A stretch of 64,000 bases of DNA, taken from contig JAJFZO010000609.1 of NCBI GenBank assembly GCA_021397835.1, positions 2,048,501 to 2,112,500 on the forward strand. The letters are read 5' to 3'. Source of the stretch: Moringa oleifera. Its lineage: Eukaryota > Streptophyta > Magnoliopsida > Brassicales > Moringaceae. The notes under the pieces were generated by a model. The model worked only from the letters and a program-made list of their open reading frames with translations. It was not told where the DNA came from and did no database searches. Below are positions 56,296 through 64,000 of this stretch, in pieces. Numbering within the stretch: the first letter of the stretch is position 1; the number at the start of each line of letters is the position of its first letter. The translations under genes were made by a program, and so were the position numbers.

Positions 56296-59200
56296 TCATC
56301 GTTTCTGACTCCAGTCGGCCAACTGATCCTTCTGAACAATGCCATTCTCATACAAGTATTCAACAAATTCATCAATAAGATATGGCCACGCACCTTCAGC
56401 ATCATAATTTGACAAGGCAGGGTTGACTGTCTGCACAACAGTATCACATGCATAACATCATTACCGTTGTGATTAGCATAAACCATATCAGAAAGGCCTC
56501 GAGACATGAACGTGCACCATGTTATATTTCTTATCTTACTAGAGTGGCAATGAAGATACAAGAAAACACTCAATGATGGAATCCACATTCCTTTTTATGG
56601 GGAGAAAGGGAGGGTTAAAAAGCACAGTTTCCTGCAAAGCCCTTTCATATATGTGTATGTGTGTATATATACCCATACTTGGGATACTGAAAGGAATATC
56701 ATCAACACTGGATTTGCACTGACACCTTCAACAATGCAAATTTGATTAGCAAAATGGAAGCTATATCATTATTGCTATTGTAGAACCAAAATATGCTTAC
56801 TCATGTCACCAGTTTACCTCATAAACCTTTCTTAGCTGAGTGGCGAAAATGCAATAAAACAAAATGGCAGTAAAGACCACGAAAAAGTACTGGTAGTTCA
56901 GGTAGGAACCGCCATGTCCAGCAGAAAAATACAAAATAAACCAACGGTACCATGTACCAATTGCCACTTTGTCAGCTTAACTCATTGGATTAACAAGCCT
57001 TAACAAGTCCGCTCAAGACAGTTGGATTGAGACTTAAACAAAGATAACCAAGAAAACAAAAATTAAAGCCAGCAACACTAAGGCTCCTTCTTTTTATTTA
57101 TTTATTTATTTATTATTATTATTATTATCTGGAAGCAAAAATTCCAATTCAGCATATCAGATGCCAGGATTTAGGAGGCAGAAGCAGTTGTAGTTTATAC
57201 CAATTACATATGCAAGTGTGAAAAAATAACAGGCATGCACGTATATCTTACCCTTGCAAACTCCAATAGTTGAGACCATGTGTCCCTAGATATTGCTTTA
57301 TTATGCCGAGCCTAATTTACAGGCATCAGAAAAAAGAGTAGAAGTTAGTATTTAGAATAAAGAAAACAGTGAATTCATTGATAAGCATGCTTAGGTATTC
57401 ATTCATATATTTTTTTTTTCTCAGTTCCTCTTTACCTTTCAAATCAGTATTTCAGTATTAATAACACAAATTCGATAATTATCTACATCAATGATAAATC
57501 TGTTAATACCAAGGCAGAACTCACAAAACAACAAAATTACTCATCCACATAAGAGATCCACAAAAATTCAACATTGTGTTTTTAGGTAATTTAAAGAGTA
57601 AAACATAAGAAAAGTTCTACAAGTTTTATCCATTTTATACATGGAAGTTGGCCTACAACTGGCCATGTTTGCACATGTGTAATATGCAAATTAAACAGTG
57701 CAAACATCTAAGATATATGATAACTGAACCCAGTCATCAGGTAATGCATCAGAAAATACCAAAATCTAAGGGGATATTCGGTTGGATTGCATGCATTTAG
57801 AACAAACTTCTATAAAAAGTATTTACACCCAGTTATATGATAAGAATTTGGGGGCACTAAAAAGTAAAAATTGAATAATACACTTCAGATAGTTCCAATT
57901 TCAGAAAAGAAAGGAAAGGTAGAGAACAGTTTGCCACAGTCGAGTGAAGCTTCATCTCTTAAAATTACCATAAAGGATTTACCTCTCAAGATCCAGCTAA
58001 ATAAACCCATGCATTCAGTAGTTCAATCACTCAGTTCACAATTTTGAGGCAACATGACTTCACCATGGTCTGGTTATCAACACTCACTATCAAATAGAAG
58101 AGAGAAATATGGCCTTCCGCAAAAAGAGTTCTGAACAGAGGTTGTCTGATGCAGGCATGACTATTCCAATTTTATTTCTTGTAAAGCGCTATTGAACTAA
58201 CCACCAACCTATCCTATTTTATGTGCTATTGGACATTTACTTGGCATGACTATTCATGCCCTTAGAAATTCAATTTTTGGCATGCAAACATTTGCCCCAT
58301 AACAGGAAATTAAATGACTAGTCACATTTCTGCCACCAACTACAGACTGAAAACAACTGACCGATGTGCCTACCATTCAAAACTTCCTCTTTTTTATTCA
58401 TGTTTCTATGATTTATTTGACTCACGTTTACAGCCCTTTTGCTGGCACCAGGTGGAACAGCCCACCAAGCAGAAGAAAACTGTGAACTTAAAGATGATAA
58501 CTAAAGAGAGGGAGAAAGAGAGGTCTGTCCAGAAGAAATGTAATGACATTGATCACCTTTGTTTGCTTGCTACTTGTGGCAGATATATGGGCTTACAGTA
58601 TTTTCATCAAAGGATAGGCAACTGAGAAGGATGTAGAGTAGTTTAGCAATAAATTCAGAAGAAAGAATTGCAATAGGAAAACTCCGAGAACAGGGTCTGC
58701 GGAGACAGTTTACCATATATAGATGGAGGACAAGAGAATTTTAGGAGAACTTCTAGAACTCATTACGGATCTGTGAGTTTGTGTAAAATAATCTTAAGCT
58801 CTTGGACAATTTTAATAGTAAGTAGAATAGAAACGATTGAGCATGGATCTCTGAGCTACCTGTAAGAATTGGCACCAGTGATCGACCAACAACCACTGTC
58901 TTTCAGCAAACAGCAACTGCCACATGCCAATTGCAGTATCCAGTGCCAAAGATTTCTGGCCCTGAAATTGACAAGGAAACATCAGAACCTGCATAAGTAC
59001 AATATACTTGAAGGGGCCAAAATATTCTTGGAGAAGTTTCTATGCTACCAAATGGACAGGGATGGTTGAACTTTACAAGTCTGAGAGCCATCAAATACAA
59101 TTAAATATAACACAGAGCCAATCCTAAAGCTCAGAATGAATACATTCAGCTTTCAAAGTCCAATCATATACAGTTTACATCCATTACGGAAAACACACGG

Positions 59201-62200
59201 GAAAAATGCATTATATTTTAACAACTGCTGACTGATGAATCCCAGAGGCATCTTCTATCTGGGATTGATAGTCCATTCATGATAATCTAAGATTATTAAC
59301 AAAAACTGAAATTGTTTGTGTGTCTTAATCCTCATACAGATATCTTAATTAAAGTTCTGGGCTTCAGCTCCTTTTCCGAAGATTCAATACCAATATTGCA
59401 TTTAATAGCCTCTGGGACAAGATATCATAAACAAGAAGACCAAATATACCATAGAACAAGATAACAATTGATTCATTAGAAGTATTCAGTACACAATTAT
59501 GGGGGATTTTATATCTACAGACATGTGAATTGCTTTTATGATGAAGTAATGACCATGAACATTGATTCATTAAGAGAATGTGCCAGGCATGAGAAATTAA
59601 AAATGAAACAGATAGAGCGATATTGAGATCACATTCCAAGATACGGAGAATACCCCAATACCCCCACGTTGTGTTACGGTAACTAGCAACATAAAGTCAA
59701 ACCCAAGTTATAGCAACCGTATACCATGGTCATGAAATGCTCTGATTATATCATTCATGAACAAGCAAAGATAAAAGGGAAGTAGCAAAATTCAAGAAAT
59801 AAATGACTGAAAAAGATAAAATGATATACCTTCTCCTTTGCCCAGCCAAAAGCAAAATTATATATTTCACGAAACTTCTCTGGACAGGCACAACAAGAAT
59901 CATTTACCAAAAAAGCACAAAACATGTCAGCCATCATAACCACGTTAACTTTTGTGAGAAACACAAATATTTGAATCCATTTCTCCCAAAAGAAGTATAT
60001 TGATAATCACATTGACTAGATATTTACGCAACATAGTACATACGTTCATCTTTCAGCTCCGAGCGCATGAATGGTATCTTTTCACGGAACTTTTCAAGAG
60101 AATCTATCCTGCCATCAAAATGGCTTTTCATTAGGCTTATTACCTTAAGAACTCCGTCATCATTTGACTCTAGAAGCAGTACTTAAACCTGGAGGATATA
60201 TTTACTCACCCCAGTGCCTGTAATCCACCAATGAACTCCTGCTTGGAAAACTCACACATTGTGGCAGCTTTCATGTGCCATGAAACAACTAACTGTGAAG
60301 TCACCAGAAACATTCAGCAAAGTTGATGACTTATGCAACATCAGATCAACTAGTGACCATTCAGAAACCAAAAATCAACGGTCAACTGTTTCACAGGCAC
60401 AATTATTTTAACTTTAACAAAGTTAACCATAAGTATGTCATTCTTCACTGTTTTAAAAGGAATTCCATAAAGAAAGTGAAATTGTTGATACCTTAAATAT
60501 TACCTTTGTGCTATTAATTCCTAAATAAATTTAGAGAATCAAATATTAGATGTTTCCCACCAATTAGTCTAGTTTGTTGTATCTACAAAGTTATTGCAAA
60601 ATGTTAGCTTTGCGATTAAAGAGGGTAACAGAGACAGTGGCAAGTCCCAGATAAAAATGCTTTTGTGCTCATTGGTCCCCACTGGGTTTTTTTTTTTTTT
60701 TTGAGGGGGGGGGGGGGGGGGGGGAGGGTAGTAGGGCAAGAGAGAGAATGTAAGTTTCATGTGAAAAGGCAGATCACCATGTATGCAGGATTTCTTATCT
60801 ATATATGGAGCAAGTTACGTTTGGGAGAAAATGTGATGCAAGTAGATGAGTAAAAATTGCCACTTTCTCCATCTTGGTAAATACTTGCCTTCCTAGCTTT
60901 TGTGCATGAGTTTGAAAGGCCCTAAGGTAAGGGACCCCCTCAAACACTTTTTCATATTGGTGATGTAGTATTGGATAAAAGCTTGACTGAAGCAATGGGA
61001 GGGGCTCTGCTGGAGGGTTTTTAAGTAGGACTTTTGAATCAAGGAGATGGTCTTCCACGTTCTATAAGCCAATAATGTCATATTTTCTGGTGCAAAAGAA
61101 AAACAAATGATTAATTTGAGGTGTATACTATGTTGCATAAGAGTTCTTGGTACTCAGGTAAGATTAAGTTAATTCCTACAGTGAAAGAGTGGTGACCATC
61201 TATAGGATGAGTTGGATTTTAGAGGAGGGTCCCCATTGATGACATATCCCAAGTTTCTCTCAGGTGGCAAATTATGAAGACTATATGGAATCCAATTTGC
61301 TGAAAAGTTTGAGAAATGTTGATTAGGTAAAACAAAAAATGTTATATATCAAAATCATTATAACGCTTATTAAAAGCACCCTTTAGAACTTTCCTCTTTT
61401 CATCTCTTTTTGCCCATCCCCATCATGGGTGATGAGCATAAGTAGCCCATGATGGGGATGGGCAAAGAGAGATGAAAAGAGGAAAGCTTTAAAGGGTGCT
61501 TTTAATAAGCCTTATCACATGATGGGTTTAGGTATCACCTTCAACAAGGCATTTCTTGCAAGTGATTATAGCATTTTGGGGTGAAAAAGAACAACTTATA
61601 GAGGAGAATTGTGGTTGCAAAATTCAAGTTAAATTATTAAGGTTGTAACCATGAAGGAAGGGAGAGAGCTGAATGAGTTAAACAACACAAAGAGAGGTTA
61701 GGAAGATATAAACTAATTTTTTACCTTACTTAAGGATCAAGAGGAAAAAATGGTGAGTCAATCCGTATAAGCTTTTAGAACATATATTTTCAAGGTTGTC
61801 TTGTATAAGGAAATAAGGATGCATTGGATTGCTTCCTTGTACAATGAGGAGGTAGTTTGTCATGCGTCTCTTTCATTTACAATGTCCAAGATTGGGAGAT
61901 CCAAGGTCTATGTAACTTTTTTAAGAAATTGCATTGCATAAGATTGTTGTTCAGAAAGACAAATTGGTCAAGACACTTGAAACTAATGAATTTTCAGGCG
62001 ATCTTAAGGAGAAGAGCAATTGAAGAGGTAACCCCAATTGTCCATGGAAGGCTATTTAGTGAAAGTAAGTGCCTCCAGAAGCTTTTTTTTTTTTTTTTTT
62101 CCTTTTTTACCTAAGAAGCAACTTGGTAGAGGATATTAACTACTGATAACGTTAAATGGAGCCTAAGTATTTTCGAAGTGCTACTACCTTCGCTAAGAGG

Positions 62201-62887
62201 ATGATAAGACTACCGATCATTTATTCTTGCAATGTCCTTAAATGACCATTAAGAGAGAAAGGTTTTCTGACTATTCACATTAAGTGGTCTACAAGTTAAG
62301 GGGTAGATAGATTTGGTCATGAGGTAGAACAAATGCTTTAAAGGAGATTAAGGGAGCAAAAATCTTAATTCTCTTTGGCTATCTTTTCAATGCTGAGGAG
62401 AAGGGATTTTGACAATCAAAATTAGACGGTTTCACACAATAAGCTTGTAGGTTAAAGGTCATTTATCTGTAGAGAAAGAAGACTTACAAACTACAAACTT
62501 TTATCTTACAATTAGCATTGCTCGTACTTTAGTGGCATTTGTTTGGTGCTCATGATTAAAATTTCAGTTAGAGAGTGAGAGAGGAGCGATAGAAAGTACG
62601 AGAGAGAGAAATCAGGAGAGGGAGAGAGAAAGAGAGCGAGAGGGAGAGAGAGAGAGTGCGAGAGAGCAAGAGAGAGAGAGAGAGCGAGAGGGGGAGAGAG
62701 AGTGCGAGAGCATGTCAAAGAGAGAAAGAGCGAGTGAGAGAACGAGCGAGAGCGAGAGCGAGAGCGTAAGAGCACAAAAAAGAGAGAAATAAAAAAGGAA
62801 AGTGAGTGAGAGAGAGCAAGAGAGAAAGAAAGAGAGCATTAGTGAGAGAGACTGCAAGAGGGAGAAACCTAGGGTGAGAAAGCAAGG

Positions 62888-62922
<35 letters not shown>

Positions 62923-63346
62923 TTAAAACTTTTTACTAATTCTTTTTTCTTCATTTTTTTCCACTTTAGCATAATCCAAATTCACAATTTATAATGAGTT
63001 ACCAAGAAAATCAAAGATTCTAAATTATACGAATGGCTATATGGTACCGTATGCATACCATGACTATATCTTGAGGATCCACCTGCCATAAAAAACAGGG
63101 CTCACATGTCATTTATACTGTGAAAAGGAAATAGCTGCCTCCGGAATAACAGAAAGCATGCAAAAATAATCTCAGCCAGAAGATTAGATTATCAGATAGA
63201 AACAAACAGCAGGAAGAACAAAATTTGAATAATTAAAAACAATTACATGGCTCATGAATATCAGTCAACTAGCAATTAGATAACTACCTGTAAGTCGTTG
63301 CAAAGGAGAGTGATACCATCAGCCAGTATCATATCAGAATATTGAT
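56296..63346 (-). CDS. DCN1-like protein (cullin neddylation), N-terminal exons outside window
   Basis: Eight minus-strand exons join in frame to a TGA at 56296-56298: 63288-63346, 63059-63082 (24 bp), 60210-60292, 60044-60108, 59830-59879, 58860-58961, 57252-57311 and 56296-56430, giving 191 codons plus two bases of a split codon. Motifs in order: QYSDMILADGITLLCNDLQ, VDPQDIVM, LVVSWHMKAATMCEFSKQEF, QKFREIYNFAFGWAKEK, GQKSLALDTAIGMWQLLFAE, TWSQLLEFAR, SNYDAEGAWPYLIDEFVEYL. This is the whole potentiating-neddylation (PONY) domain of DCN1 proteins, closest in my memory to Arabidopsis At3g12760. Such proteins bind cullin and the NEDD8/RUB E2 and promote cullin modification in SCF-type ligases. 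Exons for the N-terminal UBA-like domain (about 55-60 residues) must lie beyond 64000. All junctions are GT..AG. Confidence 0.95.
57091..57128. repeat. (TTTA)n(TTA)n microsatellite in a DCN1-like intron
   Basis: TTTA repeats pass into ATT repeats, 120 bp from the exon at 57252-57311. Confidence 0.95.
60687..60724. repeat. T16-GA-G20 compound homopolymer
   Basis: Sixteen T bases, then GA, then twenty G bases (60705-60724) within the 2.8-kb intron of the DCN1-like gene. True length is uncertain on any platform. Confidence 0.9.
60840..62480 (+). mobile_element. LINE relic antisense inside the large DCN1-like intron
   Basis: Broken plus-strand frames follow the order of LINE ORF2. LKGPKVRDPLKHFFILVM (about 60912-60965) corresponds to the 'GDPLSPFLFILVME' part of RT. 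HVLQANNVIFSGAKEKQM followed by INLRCILCCI (about 61050-61130) corresponds to the 'YADDTLIF..' active-site strand, with the Asp pair lost. Further on, EDDKTTDHLFLQCP (about 62199-62240) is the zf-RVT motif. Stops are frequent, so it is long dead. The 61360-61515 hairpin interrupts the sequence between the RT and zf-RVT parts. Confidence 0.72.
61360..61515. repeat. Long inverted repeat (70-bp arms, 16-nt loop)
   Basis: The arm 61360-61429 is the reverse complement of 61446-61515 except for about four positions; the loop is TGATGAGCATAAGTAG. Arms include TTTGCCCATCCCCATCATGG opposite CCATGATGGGGATGGGCAAA. No protein frame explains it. It could be a fold-back MITE, or a hairpin made by inverted duplication of a LINE piece that can yield small RNAs. 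It lies within the 60293-63058 intron and would be transcribed with the DCN1-like gene. Confidence 0.95.
62565..62925. repeat. GA-rich low-complexity tract
   Basis: About 360 bp of plus strand made mainly of GA, with GAGC/GAGT interruptions and a pure (GA)n run at about 62890-62918, just upstream of the 24-bp exon's intron end (on the transcript it is a CU-rich tract ahead of the donor side). Long Ser/Leu frames across it are artefacts. Confidence 0.9.
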
Positions 63347-63517
63347 CTGCAGAACATATTGGAACCAGCTTTTAGAATAACCTGACAACTAAACCATTTA
63401 AATATAGGCACTGAAGAGCTTACAGCCAAAAATTGGGAAAAATACAAACATACAGTTTTCTGTGTATATATATACATGCATACAGAGACACATCCATAAA
63501 CATATGCATATACATAC

Positions 63518-63549
<32 letters not shown>

Positions 63550-64000
63550 CACAGCTAGCTCACCCTATTGCAGCAAGCTAGCTCACAAAGCAGAATCTAA
63601 GTCAAGTTCAGAAAATGAGTGTATAAGTAGCCTTATTTCTCCCTTCTAGTGGTCAATTTTCATTGTCATTATCATTCATGGCATGACTAAGCTAGCAGTT
63701 GACATTTCTCACTCCCATTTAACTTTCTCAATCTACAAAAAACAGGTCTCATCTTTATTTCCACATGAATTACATATACACAAGTTGGACCAATTTTATT
63801 CACCATGAAGAGTACAAAAAAGTTCCCAGAAAAGAAGAAACTAAGGAAAAATGAGCCAAAAGTGGAAATAAGTTAAAAACAATAGGGGAGTACACTTGAT
63901 AAGACAATCATCAGAGTGCTAGTCTTTGTGCCACCTCTAGGCATGCAGTTCAGAAGACCTTATTGACAGCCACTTGACTAGAGTTGATAGTGCGGGAACT
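63347..64000. other. Intron of the DCN1-like gene (to the right edge)
   Basis: Upstream of the exon at 63288-63346 no further DCN1-like coding sequence is found, so this is intron. Apart from the microsatellite it is ordinary AT-rich sequence. Confidence 0.6.
63500..63550. repeat. (CATA)n(TA)n microsatellite
   Basis: CATA repeats at about 63508-63531 pass into a TA run to 63549. Confidence 0.95.

Noticed and set aside
60569..60853. Pro-rich and Gly-rich frames near 60700
   Set aside because: Products of the T16/G20 homopolymers.
62512..62972. Three overlapping 81-87 codon frames rich in Ser/Leu/Arg on the minus strand
   Set aside because: They are translations of the GA-rich low-complexity tract and lie in an intron.

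Overview
This is nuclear DNA of a flowering plant, most likely a eudicot. Genes are split into many short exons by GT..AG introns, the intergenic DNA is AT-rich and full of microsatellites, two genes encode plastid-targeted proteins, and Ty1-copia, Ty3-gypsy, LINE and TRIM remnants fill the gaps. The species cannot be named from the sequence alone.

Layout. 1-2.9 kb: repeat debris, with a TRIM-like miniature retrotransposon (1150-1537) and a decayed Ty1-copia pol fragment. 2.9-8.7 kb (minus): five-prime part of a lytic-transglycosylase-like (SLT fold) gene, built as a module plus SLT unit followed by a second copy of the module; its remaining exons are not seen before the left edge. 8.9-36 kb: a retrotransposon block. 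It holds a gypsy relic with two LTR remnants (8.9-11.2), gag-like debris (11.2-14.2), a minus-strand Tat-lineage gypsy pol (14.4-18.6), a Ty1-copia gag relic (18.6-20.9), a nearly complete but inactivated minus-strand chromovirus-type gypsy with both LTRs (23107-28435), a second copy of the same copia gag family fused to a plant-transposon domain (29.6-31.3), and decayed DNA.

39.1-47.3 kb (minus): a complete 14-exon gene for the plastid NAD-dependent glyceraldehyde-3-phosphate dehydrogenase (GAPCp, 424 residues), with an antisense LINE fragment in its fifth intron. 51.7-54.8 kb (plus): a four-exon gene for a small plastid protein with a Gly-rich stretch and a hydrophobic C-terminal segment. 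Its first exon carries a 14-bp tandem duplication that breaks the frame, and its second exon a 47-bp duplication of the splice acceptor. 56.3-64 kb (minus): the 3' eight exons of a DCN1-like cullin-neddylation gene whose N-terminal exons lie beyond the right edge. Its 2.8-kb intron contains an antisense LINE relic interrupted by a hairpin with 70-bp arms.

The genes do not form a pathway or cluster; they are independent housekeeping loci. I found no new multi-gene system. The strongest leads are the frame-breaking duplications in the plastid protein gene, the run of short tandem duplications between 45 and 56 kb (real or assembly-made), the long intronic hairpin, and the repeated-module SLT-like gene.
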